Positions 24,965 through 37,781 of a stretch of 64,000 nt of DNA are shown here, piece after piece. The translations under genes were made by a program, and so were the position numbers. Each line of letters begins with the position of its first letter. Within the stretch, counting starts at the first letter, position 1. The notes under the pieces were generated by a model. The model had not been told where the DNA came from. It searched no databases and saw only the letters and a list, made by a program, of their open reading frames with translations. This DNA comes from Caprella mutica (lineage: Eukaryota; Arthropoda; Malacostraca; Amphipoda; Caprellidae), in the NCBI GenBank assembly GCA_947561585.1, contig CANNZV010000262.1, positions 62,001 through 126,000 on the forward strand. Reading direction: 5' to 3'.

Positions 24965-25351
24965 ATGATATTGGGTTTTAGGAGAGGTAGAAGAAATTTA
25001 GCAATTTTGTATTCTGAAGTTCCTTTAGCCGAAATAATAGAAAGCAGTGTTCCCTCCAAGACAAACTACAACCAGAAGATGAATAGTATTTTAGAAGATC
25101 GATCAAAATTTAAAATTGTTCAAGAAGATTGGTTTAAAGAAATAATCAAACAAGAAGACAAAATTAACAGGCTAGCTACTAAATTAAAAAACAAGAAAGA
25201 AATTAATAATGAACAATATGACTATCTGCACTGTTCAGGATCTGAACCAGGAGTACTTTATGGACTACCGAAAGTACACAAAATTGGGGCACCACTGCGA
25301 CCTATTCTTTCGGCTATAGGGACTTCTTCAGGATACAGAATTGGTGGATGA
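24965..25351 (+). pseudogene. Penelope-like reverse transcriptase fragment
   Basis: An open stretch of 128 codons. Its last third carries GSEPGVLYGLPKVHKIGAPL followed by RPILSAIGTSS, and its middle has a helical LATKLKNKKEINNEQYDYL. This is the start of the reverse transcriptase domain of Penelope-like retroelements (the GxxPGxxYGLPKVHK.. RPIxS block). The frame then breaks (YRIGG*). The catalytic YxDD region and the GIY-YIG endonuclease are absent, so it is a dead 5'- and 3'-truncated copy. Confidence 0.75.
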
Positions 25352-26202
25352 TATTGATATACAACTGATTTCTAAATCATGTTAAAATGAAAGGATTCTA
25401 CTGGATATAAATAATTAAAATCAATCATCTCCATAAAATTGTAATTGAAATAAATTATTAATAAATATGGCATTTATTTATAACACGATAAACTTTAAAC
25501 ATACAGATAAAATGCCCCTATAAAAATACAGTTTCTCTTGAAATAATGCCTTAGAACCTTCTACTAGGTATACTGACTAATATACCGATAATAAATGATC
25601 TGTAGTACATTAAAAATAATACCCTAGGTTGGGAGTTCGTCACAGTACCTACAATTAATAAAAAGTAGCCGCGCCATTTCAATTTGTTATTAATCTCCGA
25701 CCAAGCGAGCATTAATGACGTATCTCAAAGTCGAGTAGTGATTGATCGAACCAGATTACTTTCACTTAGCCATTAGAATTATTCTAATGAAATCGCTATT
25801 TTGAACCATAAGTAAAAGTCTACAAGAAGTCTAAAATATTTTCCAATGGTCAGTCAAGAATTTTGTCAAGTAAGTACAAGGAATCTAAGAAAATTTGACC
25901 TGTCATCTAGCTATAGTCAAGAGGGTTGAACGTCTATAGAAATAAAGCATATAAATACAAAAGACTGATTAACTATTTGGTACCTACGTAGGTATCGCGG
26001 TCTCTAGCAAACGCTACTAAACAACCCAATCATTCTCTAATTAAAAGTGATATAGTACGTAGAATCACCTATTTTCTCAATAACTAATTTGTTAGACAAG
26101 TGTTCATCAATAGATACCATTGCTGAATATCATGTCTGCTATCACATTAGCTACCAATTACCAATAATTGCGATCATTAGACGAAATCAATCAGAGTAGG
26201 GT
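25352..26202. other. Intergenic sequence between Penelope fragment and gene C
   Basis: AT-rich sequence that will include the 3' flank of gene C on the minus strand. No other feature was recognised. Confidence 0.4.
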
Positions 26203-28131
26203 TCAGACGAGTTGCAGGTTCAGTTTTGAAGTTAGGAATTGCCATACTTTAAGAACTGGCATATTGAGCATTTGACTGGCGGACGATGGACAGGTTCCGT
26301 AATATTCTCCGCATTCTTTTTCCGAGTAGGCAAATCCTGTTGCTGAAGCTGCCATAAACCGCCAGAAGAGGGAATCTTGAGATGGCTTCACCGGTCCATG
26401 AGTTTGTCTGAAAATTTTGTATATTATATATATGATAATTTAGATAATGACATCGAATTTCAATATTCTGCGCAAATATTTATAATTAATATTGGTAAAA
26501 GAATATGCCATGAATTTACTCGTTCGTTATCTTATCCATGAACGATTGTCTATTTTTCCATCCATACCGAATCGGACTGAATTATTGATAAAAATGAATC
26601 TGTATTCTTGTAAATGTATGGTAGATGGTTTGTTTTTATCATTTTGTTTATTGTTGAAAGTTTTTGACCTAAATTAATGTACACTTCAACTTGATTTCGA
26701 ATTTAGCCATTAAATTACAAAATTTTAATTGATTATTTTGAATCGCAAAAACAATTTATCGCTTTTGACCGGCCAATTAAAGCTTACAGTTTTATAAAAC
26801 ATGTTGCTGTAATACAACAAATACTGTCGATCACCATCACAGGGAATTAAGCCGTAATCTGGACTAACAAATTTGAACGACGTCTTAAAATACACAAACC
26901 TATTGATTGTTTCACTAACCTGATTTCCTTCAATACCAATTTTGAGAGGGGGGAATAGAAGTCAGGATTGGAAGCAAACTCACACACTAACCGTTCTTGA
27001 CACTCAACAGACAGGACCTGAGTGAGTACATCACGATTGTTAATTGAATAGAAGACTAAAAAATTATATATTTGCAATGTCTCAATACGTATCATAACAA
27101 AAATCCAATACTATTAATAACAAGTACAAGATTTTGAAAGCAGCTAGTTGTAAATAATGCTCTTATGGACTCACTTTCAAATAAGTGAAGTAAACTTGTA
27201 GTCCATCAAGTTCCTCTTCGTAAGATGGGTCCCATGTGAGGTCCTTAGGGTCTGTCAGTCTTTTGTGGTCTGCAGAGTTTTGGAATGACCTGGCGTATAC
27301 TTCTGTGTCACCTTCCTCCTCTCTACCAGAAGTGTCCACTAGGGTAGGTAGTGCCAGCGATATCGGCATATTCAGCAGGAAACCTGAGTAGAAAATATAA
27401 TTAGGTTTGATAAATTTGAAAACTGCACAACAACTTAATTGAATATTTATATATATTCAAGAATAACATGCGAAATATATTGAAAACAGCCAATTCAACT
27501 TAATTCTTTTTCATCTCTTCAGTTTGAAAATCAAAATATGGGATGCCGAAAAAACCTTTAGATATGAATAATCCCAGGCAACAAGGATTTATTCCTGGGA
27601 TATTAAAGGAATATCTCAGTAATATAGTATCCTTCTTCCTTGGGTTATTCCCTAATTAATATCTCAGGAATAATGCTTGCTGCCTGGGATGAGGCTGTGG
27701 AATAATATAGTTTTATTGTATTGTGAACTGTACTTTGATAATTTGTACTTTGATAATAATTTGTTTGAATGAAGAGCATTCTATCTATATATAAAGAAGT
27801 CCTAGTTTGGCAACATTTCTGAGTTGACCATCTTTTAGAGTTTAGTATTGCTATGTTGACCAATATTATTCGGTAAATTTGGTTTGGTTGATAATGAATG
27901 AATTTAATTTTAATTCACTTGTGGGTTATTTTGATTTAATTAATAGATTAAAAAAATGTATCAGTATATACTTTATATTAGATAATCTATTGGAAACTAT
28001 ATATACTTACCAAGAGTGATGGGAGCATCAGGATTGATGAAGAAGTATCTTTTAGATCTGTGACCTCCGTTAACTAATCCTAATGATATTAAAATGACTA
28101 GGAAAACTGCTGCCAATAATTTGAATGCCAT
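26203..28131 (-). CDS. Secreted DM4/DM12-like protein, paralogue C
   Basis: Minus-strand exons 28147-28011 (ATG at 28131), 27383-27175, 27017-26920, 26407-26203; 210 residues. It begins MAFKLLAAVFLVILISLGLV (signal peptide), then HRSKRYFFINPDAPITLG, PMISLALP-like hydrophobic residues, DPSYEEELDGLQVYFTYLK, VECQERLVCEFASNPDF and SEKECGEYYGTCPSSASQM. Exon sizes (121, 209, 98, 205 coding nt) and phases match A and B, but the gene is inverted and more divergent, especially in the acidic linker. The SKR motif after the signal peptide fits a furin-type cleavage site. It is convergent with gene B. Function unknown. Confidence 0.75.
27572..27689. mobile_element. Short palindromic element in gene C intron 1
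   Basis: A ~118-base near-palindrome: TCCCAGGCAACAAGGATTTA at the left and the complement of TCCCAGGCAGCAAGCATTAT at the right, with internal complementary ATTCCTGGGATATTAAAGG-like pieces. A relative lies in beta-tubulin intron 4 at 50.95 kb. It would fold into a long hairpin if transcribed. Confidence 0.6.
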
Positions 28132-29527
28132 ATTGAGAATAAAGAACCTGCTGATTGAGAAAAACAACATTGAGATTAGTAAACTCTTTTGAATACTAAG
28201 AAATTTTCCCAAAATTTCGTTTTCAACAATTACTATATTTAGTAAGTATATGTAAAAAAAAATGATAAAAAAAATGATATTGTCCCTATAGTAGTATAGT
28301 ATATAAGAAATTATACATATAAGTATATGGAATTTACGTAGAAATGTTATATAGTAGTGTTGTATGTATTAATATTTAAATTTATGCATTTTAATTTATG
28401 GGTATGAAATAACGAGTTCAGTTAGGCACCATAAAAAGTCCCTGATTATTATTAGTTCATCAAAGTTATTTGCTATTGTTTTTACTCTCTGATATCGTCT
28501 GCGCTCAATATATCTCGGTTAACGAACACTCACAGTATTCAGAAAGTGGAAGTAAACATAGGTTTACTTCCACTCATGAACCAATGTGACTTCATAAGTT
28601 TTTGATTGACGTCTGTCAACACCCACTTTCCGGGTACTGTGAGCCATATTAAGTGACCAGGTACTGCGATGTTACCCCATCGGAATAATAAGTTCGAGTC
28701 CGGTCAGTCGTAACTTTCTAATGCGGTTATAGCGGCTACGCGAGGGTGTGGCGATGGGATGGGGGAGAGGGGGGGGGTTGTGCTTGTTTTGTTCTTTACG
28801 GTAGCTTGCGTGATGAGAAGCATTAAGCAAAATATATTCTCAGCATTTGAACTTTATTGTAACGGTACAGTACTAGTATTTCCATTGGATGCTTAATGTT
28901 TCAGTAAATTTTTGGTGAAATGGAATGTCAAACGGTAGAAAGTTTGGGAAAGGGGAGAGGGAGAGAGGGAGGGGGATATCAAAAACGTGATTGCCATTAA
29001 ATTGTGAAAAATAGTTTCAAAAAGGATGTGACATGATCTGAAAAAGAAATGTCAGTTATCAATATTAAAAAAATATCTTGTATTGTTATTGAAAATTAGG
29101 TAAATACAATAAAAGACGAATATTATTACTTAAGATAAAATAATTAAATTAATTAAAGGGTTTTTACTTGATAGGAGTAAGAATTTTTTAGTATTTTTCG
29201 TATTAGTAACGAATTAACAAAGAACAGTCCGTACAGTGCAATCGTTCATGTTAATTATAATGCTAAATAAAAATATAAAACATGAATGAGAAAGAAATAA
29301 CCGGTATTTCAAAAAAACATATCAAATAATACATCTGATGACATATCAGATTCTATACTCCATTATAAATTGATTAATGCAATGAAATTTACCCATCAAT
29401 TTCGTCAAAATAATTTCTAACTTGAGTCTATTTAATGTTTGTAACAAATGAAAAGTAGATTCCATCAATTCGACTAATCACAATCCCAAAAAGGTATCCT
29501 ACAATGGTTTCCTTATATCCATTTGCA
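28132..29527. other. Upstream of gene C; probable intron
   Basis: Between the gene C start exon and the conserved upstream block. It contains G-rich tracts (about 28755-28780 and 28945-28975) and two 14-base inverted copies around 28545-28580 (AGTGGAAGTAAAC/GTTTACTTCCACT). No exon was recognised. Confidence 0.35.
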
Positions 29528-29600
29528 GACTGAATGCGTATGTCCTCACTGTGCCACAGCTGACTTGGTAATACCAGTTGACCTGCTTCTGCAGACTGGC
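29528..29600 (-). promoter_or_regulatory. Gene C upstream block, counterpart of A and B blocks
   Basis: On the minus strand it reads CAGGTCAACTGGTATTAC, then CAGCTGTGGCACA|GTGAGGACATAC, matching the cores upstream of A and B. The donor-like GTGAGG is conserved. The position equivalent to the A/B ATG is GTG (29557-29555), so gene C would start at its internal ATG at 28131. The spliced frame would still be open. Confidence 0.5.
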
Positions 29601-31440
29601 AACGAAAGCGCTTACGGGTCCTGTACCTTACACGCACAAACTACGAAACGGCGTTAGCTATTAGAAATGGAAATACACAATATAATAACTATTTCATCTT
29701 GTGGATGTTGGTAAAATGCAAATACGTTAGTGTTAGTTAAGACTATAGAGTGTATGGGTGACACTGTAAAGGCCACAGAGTTGCTATAACCGTTAGGTGG
29801 TGACCTAGTTACTGGACTAGTATTCGGTACATGTACAGGCTCAGACCCACCGGTTTTTTCAGGTTTTTGTCTATCTCATCCTTTTTTTTGGGCTATTTAA
29901 TCAATGCATACTTCTATTATATGTAAAGAATTATAATGAGGCTGAATTTATCCGAAACTCGATGAATAGAATAGAAATTCGGCAAATCTGAATTTATACT
30001 TTTTCAATAGTCTTCCTCGATGCGGGCAATTCTATATTTGTAACCCTTCTGATAAGTAGCTACTATTTAATATCATTTCCATAAAACTAACTTATAATTT
30101 CTCCAGGCTAAATGCAATTTTTAATTGCCCTGGAACGAATGGAAATCATTTCGAAAAAATCTAAGATCGCAATCACTGAGTTATAAAACAAAACATTATA
30201 TAGGCTACTATTAATATTTTCTTTATTAATGGTACTGTAGTCATTAATTCCAGATTATTCACGTATCTCTTCCATTATATGATTTGATAATTAGACTAAA
30301 TAAATAGTATTATACAACTGATGAATTGTAATTTTAATTATCTTAGGAGAGAAAACAGTGTTAATTTTAGAAAATATTTCATTCGATCACTTGCATTGAT
30401 AATAAATGAACCAAAATTTGAAACAATTTTCCTATTTAATTCAAATATTCATTAACGAATTTTAAAATCATGCAATTCCATTCCTACCTCAAATTATTCC
30501 TGAATTCTCATTCCTTGGAAAGGCAACTCACCGCAAAAACAACTTACCGCACAAAATAGTAATTTGGCGTAGATATCCTTTATATGGGAATTACTTTGAA
30601 AAGATTTCTTTGTAATTCTACACGTTAAACATTTCAGAAAAGGGAAATTCATGAAACAAAAATGGACAATATTTAGTTAAATACTAGCAATATAACACAT
30701 ATATTCGTTAAAAATAACTAGGTTAATTTAGGTGATAGATGAGGAGAATAGGAACCAGTTCAGCTACGTGATCACAATATAATGTTGGTCAATTGTACTA
30801 ACGAGTTTTTTGTGAGGAACTTTTCTAATCCTAGTTTCTTTTTAAACTATTAAATAGACATGAAAATTTGTTAATAAATATATTAAGGAAGAATAAAAAG
30901 ATTGAAGGCAGAGAAACGAATTATTTATTAGGATTTTTGATTTGGAATCAACGAGTTTTTAAAATCTAGAATATGGTAAAGCTAATTAATTAAATGAAGA
31001 ATATATCCCAGTATTTGACAGAATTAATTAAGAAAACAGTTCTATATAATATTACTTTACTTATTTATATATATATAATATATATCATTTAATATATTTT
31101 GAAATAGTTATGAGTAGAAATAATTATTATTAGAGAGTTTGTTCTTGTTTTTAATGGAGAAACATAAAAAAAATATTAGAGATAATCAAAGTGAAAATAT
31201 GTCCAAAACTTCTGAACAACCTCTGTAAATATGTTATAGGTAAATGTAGTTAAATGCTATGAAGTAATAATAACATATATTTTAAAGCGAGAAATTATGT
31301 TAAATAAATTATAAGTATATATGACGATTTTACATGTAGATATAATACAGTTATATAACAATATATTGACTTCTATATCACAGATTACTTTATAGATCAA
31401 TGTATGTATAAAATAATGTATGGATTAATTAATTACTGAA
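29601..31440. other. Intergenic sequence
   Basis: About 1.8 kb of AT-rich DNA. At 30518-30552 there are two units (GGCAACTCACCGC, AACTTACCGC) resembling the arm unit of foldback element 2, followed by similar flanking words, so a decayed fifth foldback copy is possible. No gene was recognised. Confidence 0.35.
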
Positions 31441-31514
31441 TATGATGATTGTTATACTGTACACAAAATATCAATTCTACAGTACAAGAACAATCACTGA
31501 ACAACTGCAATCAT

Positions 31515-31832
31515 TTTACAAGTGCAGTCACTGTACAAGTGCAGTCACTGTACAAGTGCAGTCACTGTACGAGTGCAGTCACTGTACAAGTGCAGTCACT
31601 GTACAAGTGCAGTCACTGTCCAAGTGCAGTCACTGTACATGTGCTCTATTATAACTCAGTCACAGTACAAGTGCAGTCACAGTACAAGTGCAGTCACTGT
31701 ACAAGTACAATGACTGTACAAGTGCATTCACTGTACAAGTGCAGTCACTGTACAAGTGCAGTCACTGTACAAGTGCAGTCACTGTACAAGTACAATGACA
31801 TTACAAGTGCAATGACTTGTACAAGTGCAATG
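31515..31832. repeat. 17-bp minisatellite abutting the GPCR stop codon
   Basis: About 18 units of ACAAGTGCAGTCACTGT with variants (ACAAGTACAATGACTGT and others) and a small interruption at 31640-31665. It ends within about 10 bases of the GPCR stop codon (31838-31840, minus strand), so it forms the start of that gene's 3' untranslated region. On the minus strand the unit includes TACAGTGACTG, close to the terminal coding word TACAGTGAACT. Confidence 0.9.
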
Positions 31833-31837
31833 CACAA

Positions 31838-34800
31838 TCATTTTTTCATCAAAGGAGTCATCTCAATTCCTACAGCTTCAGAGTTCACTGTACTGTACTG
31901 TGTCTGAGGCTCCATCACGCTGCTGTGGACGAAAATAGTACTAATTAAACTATCATTTTTAAAGTACGTTTAAAATAATCTTATCATATACCACCCAATG
32001 TGTGTTCCAGGTCATATGGGTAAACAATAGATAGGGTCAGTTCCGAATTGCTCCACCTCTCCACATTTTCGGTTAGTTAAGAAAAAGTATAATAATCAAT
32101 AATTATCTGGTTAAAATAAAAGTTACATAATAAAAATTAAACATTCTTTTCTTACATGACCGAAAATGTGGAACTGTCCGATAATTCAAAACTTAAACAC
32201 TATTATGTACTATATAAAGTTCAAATAATTATTATTTTATTACCTGGTTGCTACACTACTCGTCATTCCTCGTCGATCAGATTTTGTTTTCTCGGATCCG
32301 AACAGATTTGACGAAGCCATTTTCAGCCTCAATCCTCTTGTTGAACGGTTCAGAATCTTCATAACCTGCGATTGTAGTTTTAGAGCTTCTTAAAGCATAC
32401 AAACTTTTTTTTCATAATAGAAGTATTGAAATATTACAGCTAACTTGAAAAAAGTAATTGAATAAAAGTTAAAACGAAAATATAAGAATTGGTGATTTTT
32501 GGTCAAAAACCAGATTTTATTGAAAACATTCATTTGGTCAAAAGCGACATTGATTTATTATTATAATTCTTTCTTGGCTAATCCTTCTACTTACCTCATT
32601 ATTCCTGTAGAAGTAGATGACGGAGACGTATGTCCCCTGTAGACCATACGCAGCATTGGTTACGAAAAGGTATGTCTGTGAACAGTTCAAATCAATAAAT
32701 ATTAACATTACAAAATTTTCAGACTCAACCTTATGGTGTTGTATATAAAAATAGAAACATAACTTGCAATAGAATCATTAATAAAATGATTCAAAAATCT
32801 TCAAAACAAGAAATGAATTTTAAGTCTCTCGTTTCGAAATTAATTATACACGTAATTAAATACCTACAATGCAGAAGAGAACTGTTAATTTCAACTATCA
32901 AAAGATAAAATCTAAAAAATTAAGTGAGTGTAAACAAGAAAATGAATAAAAGATATCTTTAGTTCGGAACTGACTTGCAAAAGTGCACAGGATTTTCCCA
33001 CAGGGACAATAGCAGTTAGGAGGAACTGAAGACCGAAAACTGGCAACAGGAATGAAGTGGCTCTGAAAGCTCGTCTGCAAAGAGAAAGAGACGTTTACTT
33101 ACTCAAAAACCAATATTCTATCAGATTGGAATATTATTAATGCCGGGTTTCGGTTTTTTATCGGCGCTTACGTATAACCAATGATAAAAGGATCATCTAT
33201 AAATAATGATAAATTATTCCAAGAATATTAAATCGTAACCCATAAAGTCTATCGTCTTCTGTCGGACATTCCCGAAGATAATCTACGGAATTAGGTCTCT
33301 TTGAATCCTTCTGCCTCCCTCATTGATTCATTATCAAAACTCGAATCATTTCTGATTCTTAAAATTTGACAGGTGAGTAATTAATTTCTATATTGAACTA
33401 ATGTCAGTCACGTAACTGTAATTAATTACCTGTTGACAGTGTCCTCAGTGCTGGCGACTCTGCGACTCTTCAGTTGTACGTACATAATCCGGCCCAGATG
33501 TGCGAAAAGACAAGCATTCGTCTGTTTAAGAAATCTAGGATTTGGTGGACTGAATATTTTCCCTCAAATTATAAATAATTAATTTTCATAGGAAGTGTTT
33601 TTTCTCTCGATACTAACCAGTAGAATGAGCAAGAGCGGAATGTCTATCAGTAGATGTAATCTCAGAGTATCTCCTTTCTGGTCTCCTAGCCAGCATTGGT
33701 AGTCTTCGTACAGGACACGCAAGGTCACCCAAATGGAAACTAAAACCAACGGGCAGCCTGCAAGATAGAGTAGTTGTTATGATATTACTTGTGTGTGAAT
33801 CTTGTAACTTATTAATGCTATAATCATTATTCTTTATGTATGAATATAGAGTAGTGGCTTATCAGCATTTGTCGTAAAATATCTACGATTATTGATAAGG
33901 GTGTAGTGTTTACTGCTAACATTCACTAGTCATATATTAAAATAAAACAAAACAAATTGAGAAATATTTCAGAGCTCGTCACTTGAAGAAATACAGTATC
34001 TTTTCACATATTTTCTTAAAAATTGGGGAAAATTTCGGGATTAAAAACTATCGAATCCAAAAACGGAGTTAGTTGTGATCATAGAATTTTACTATTGCCT
34101 CATCTTAATCTCTGAAAGCGCCACCCTGACTTGAGTGAGAAATATTACCGGCCTCCTTACCCCAAGATGCGAGCAAATACGGCAGGATGGTGGTGACTCT
34201 GCTGAATGCCCTGGCGATCATTCGGTAGAGAAAGATACTCTCTGACAACATCCACAACCACACCGTGATGAGGAAGTACTTGTTCAGCGAAGTTAGGATT
34301 TTGCAACCTATGCCATTCTCCTCGATGATGTGAGAAGTCTGTTCAACCGATAAAGAGAAATTATTAATTACAATAATTTAGGGATATTACACCCTCGTTC
34401 AATGTAAGGGCAAATGACATCTTAAAAAATTGCTAACTAGACATTTGCCATCCTATGACAATAATTGCCACCATCTGGCAACTATAAGCTCTATAGATTT
34501 TAATTTCTAGTAATTCAATTAAAGTGCAAGGTGATCTATATTGTTGCACACATACAATCTTAGGCAATGACGGTGGTAAAATGGATAAAAATATTTTTTT
34601 TACTTAATTTCTATTCTTAATATATGCTTAGATTAATTAACAATTATTGAGTACACTTCTTAGTAGGTCACTCATTATAAAGTAGCGTAGCACCGCCCCT
34701 CCCGCAACCCCCTGGCTCATCATTACTCATGAAGTGTGCATGCAGTACGACGAACTAACGAATAAAAAAAAACACATTACGGCATACTTAGTGCATAGTG

Positions 34801-37781
34801 TCCCAACTTCTTAACGAAGGGCAAAGGCCATATTTTATAAATGAGAATGTTGTTAAAATGTATTAATGATGCAAGATGTGGGAATGTCCTCGTTAGCAAT
34901 TTTACGCGGGGCAGTTTTCATCTGACCATTTTCCGGACACCAAATATACAACTGAGAAATCTAGTAGTAAATTAGTACTGTGTATCATTTTAAAAATACT
35001 TTTAACCATTTATATCCAGAATAGATTTACATCTGAAAAAATGATAATCTCCTTAAGTTTAAAATCAAACAGAATCATCGAAAATTTCAGGTAAAGATTA
35101 TTCTCGTTGAAGCATATGATTGACTCACGTTGTTATTCTCTGGCATCTTCATAATGGTCACCTCCAGAATTTTTAGAAAACTTCTTAACCAGAGAGCGAG
35201 AAAAAAGTTGAAGTGAATGTAGAACCTATGCAGATGTAAAGTCCTGAGAGAAAGAAAGACGAATCAGTTGGTATTTAGAATAAAAAGTGAAATTCATTAG
35301 AACAACTAATAAATAATGAACAATTTAGTTAATATAAATGAATTTTATGGATATGGGAGAAAATCTTCATGCAAACCCTGCATTGTGAAAAAACAGAACC
35401 TTCTGAAGTAGACTTAAATGTGTAATTCATGTCGAGAAAAATAGCTCATTTATATAATTTTTTGATATTTTTACAAGACCAATGATTTATTTCGTACTCA
35501 GTATTGACAACCATTACAAACCTGTACACGATTATCATCAGCAAAGCTGGAGTAAGGAAAAGAATGGATACAGAATGTACTGTCAATTCCCAAATATAGT
35601 TGACATTATGAAAATGTTGCATGGAACAACCGCTGTAGTCAGTCTTCTCTCCATGTTCATCTCGAAACCAAGAGCCATCATCTGTGCACACTTTTTGTCC
35701 CTCATCTGGTGAAGTTTAGATTTTTAATTATTTGAGAATTTTAAAAACATTTCCACACTAATTATTGTTGAAATAAATTCTTTGCAATTCTATGAAGAAA
35801 TAACATTCTCAATTTGTTGTATTCTTCTAATATTAGGTTAATAACACTCCAAATCTTATTTTCCGTAGTTTCGTACTGTAGAGTCAATGTGTTATTAGGT
35901 GATTACCCTGTACTATTAAGCATACAAGTTATTAGGTACGCTTTACTAATTATTAGGTATGCTGTACTAGTTATTAGGTATGCTGTGCTAGTTATAAGGT
36001 ATGCTGTACTAGTTATTAGGTATGCTGTACTAGTTATTAGGTATGCTGTACTAGTTATTAGGTATGCTGTACTAGTTATTAGGTACGCTGTGCTAGTTAT
36101 TAGGTAATTCATTTCGAAGTATATCCATTGGAGATGGATAAAAACTCACAATAGCATTCAGGATATCCCGTGTAGGCGTAGTCAGGACACTTTACGGACA
36201 GAGTAGTTCCAGGTTTGGTGTCCTTTGGAAAGCAGCTCCAACCATCCCAAGTGCGGGGGCAGGGGGCTGCACGACTTTCGTTCGAATTGCCTTAATGTAA
36301 AAATATAATATATCAGTAACTCAAAACTACATAATTCTGTTCAATGCTCTGAAATGATTATCCTAAATAATTATTCTCGCTCATTTTGAAATAATTCAAT
36401 GAAACCTAGAATGGATCATAATACGTACATCACTAAAAAAGTTTTTCAAGTTATTCCAGTAACAATGATTAATAAATTATTAACGGCCGAAATCTCACCT
36501 GCTAGCATTTCGAGGCAGCAGGTTCTAGCATCCTCACAACATTTCTCGAGTTTCGAAGATTCCAAACTGTCTATCAGAGACTTACGAACTTCATACCAAG
36601 TAACGGGATCTCCTCTGTTAAATGGCTTCATTGTTTTGTTCTATAGGAGAGAGAAAGAGATTTGTTAACGTATATTGAAATAGAAACGTATTAATAATTT
36701 TAAAAAATAATGTATTTATTATAATCTTTGCATGTATCATAGATATGAGTAGGTTCAAGTAAGGCACAGACAAATCACTGATACATACATTACAGTCAAT
36801 ATCTATACAAGATATACTCTTCTTCAAAAGAAGCTCATTAGAATGATAAGAGAGATATATATGACACATTTATCATCTGTATGAACAAGATTACGAAAAA
36901 CATCTTTCAAACTTAAAAATCACAGACAATAAATGCATATTCACTTTGGCCAAAAACATGTTAAATATTTTAAATTTTGGACCACTTTAACTAATCTAAC
37001 CTGGTATAGAAATCCGTTTAGGGAATGCCCGAAGTAGTCGAGTGGCCCCAAATTTAAGTGGTACCTCTTCCTGTGCTCAGGGATGTACGCGTAACACCAA
37101 AAACAGGAGCTGTAGTCAAAAACCCGATCTTTGGACGGTAGGTAAGCCATTGTGGAACCTCCGATTCGACAAGAATCTTCGGGAATTTGATTTTGAACAT
37201 TTTTGGAGGGACAGTCGACACACAATTCACCAGATTCTTCACTCGTAAGTGCTATGTGAGGCTCTGAATTTTCAGAAGTTAACTCACTAGGAATAACTTC
37301 TCTTAGTAAGAGTACAGCAACCAAACATATCTGGAAATAAAAAAAGATCTTAAAATACAACACTGTTACACATTTTTAATGAAAACAATCTGGTAACAAG
37401 AACGACACAACATAAGAGAAATAAAAGAAAAATCAAGATAATTACTTAATTCTTTCATAGCCAAACAAATCGTATTATCTCAATCATCCATCATAAGAAG
37501 TAAGTATCTACCGCAACATTAGAGTTATAAATGTTGTTAATTTTAACACACTAGATGTGTTAATGTTTTTGATTTACAAACATAAAATTATTGTAACCTA
37601 CTTTACTTAGATGTCTGAAACAACTGAAAAATAGATGTAATTGAAAACTTACCTGAATTCATATTGTATCAAAGTTCAAATAGTTTCAAATGAAGTGATA
37701 AATTGAAATAGAATTTACTATATTTCTATTCGTTGAGATAAAAACACTTACTGATAGTTGTTTTTGTAGACTCACGACCAT
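31838..37781 (-). CDS. Class B (secretin-type) GPCR, calcitonin/DH31 receptor-like
   Basis: Minus-strand exons: 37781-37752, 37330-37001, 36640-36499, 36290-36150, 35705-35522, 35243-35129, 34338-34161, 33757-33618, 33521-33430, 33074-32975, 32675-32595, 32365-32244, 31922-31838. All phases agree, giving 1740 nt and 579 residues. The N-terminus MVVSLQKQLSICLVAVLLL is a signal peptide formed across intron 1. A long ectodomain ends in a hormone-receptor domain with CPRTWDGWSCF, CPDYA and DDGSWFR (the calcitonin-receptor WDGW...CPDY...GxWFR pattern), preceded by CCEDARTCCLEML. Seven membrane segments follow, e.g. RTLHLHRFYIHFNFFLALWL (TM2), CPLVLVSIWVTLRVL (TM4), RATSFLLPVFGLQFLLTAIV (TM6) and GLQGTYVSVIYFYRNNE (TM7). 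In arthropods this group includes receptors for the diuretic hormone DH31; ligand identity here is inference. The cytoplasmic tail ends VGIEMTPLMKK. Confidence 0.85.
32037..32200. mobile_element. MITE-like inverted repeat in the last GPCR intron
   Basis: CAGTTCCGAATTGCTCC...CCACATTTTCGGT at the left pairs with ACCGAAAATGTGGAACTGTC at 32159-32178. Related ends occur at 52.85-52.97 and 53.6 kb. It lies between the last two coding exons. Confidence 0.45.
35921..36107. repeat. 21-bp minisatellite in a GPCR intron
   Basis: About nine units built on TAGTTATTAGGTATGCTGTAC in the intron between the hormone-receptor-domain exon (36150) and the TM1 exon (35705). It ends about 40 bases from the 36150 splice donor. 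The 21-base period keeps frames open on both strands (VIRYAVL or LITSTAY repeats), which is an artefact. Confidence 0.9.

Noticed and set aside
29428..29637. 69-codon minus-strand frame over the gene C upstream block
   Set aside because: The same frame has a stop in the A block, so the conservation is better explained by a short 5' exon and promoter.
31442..31907. Cys/His-rich open frames over the 17-bp array
   Set aside because: Frames made only of the repeat; no start context, introns or family match.
35814..36112. VIRYAVL and LITSTAY repeat proteins on both strands
   Set aside because: Both come from the 21-bp array inside a GPCR intron.
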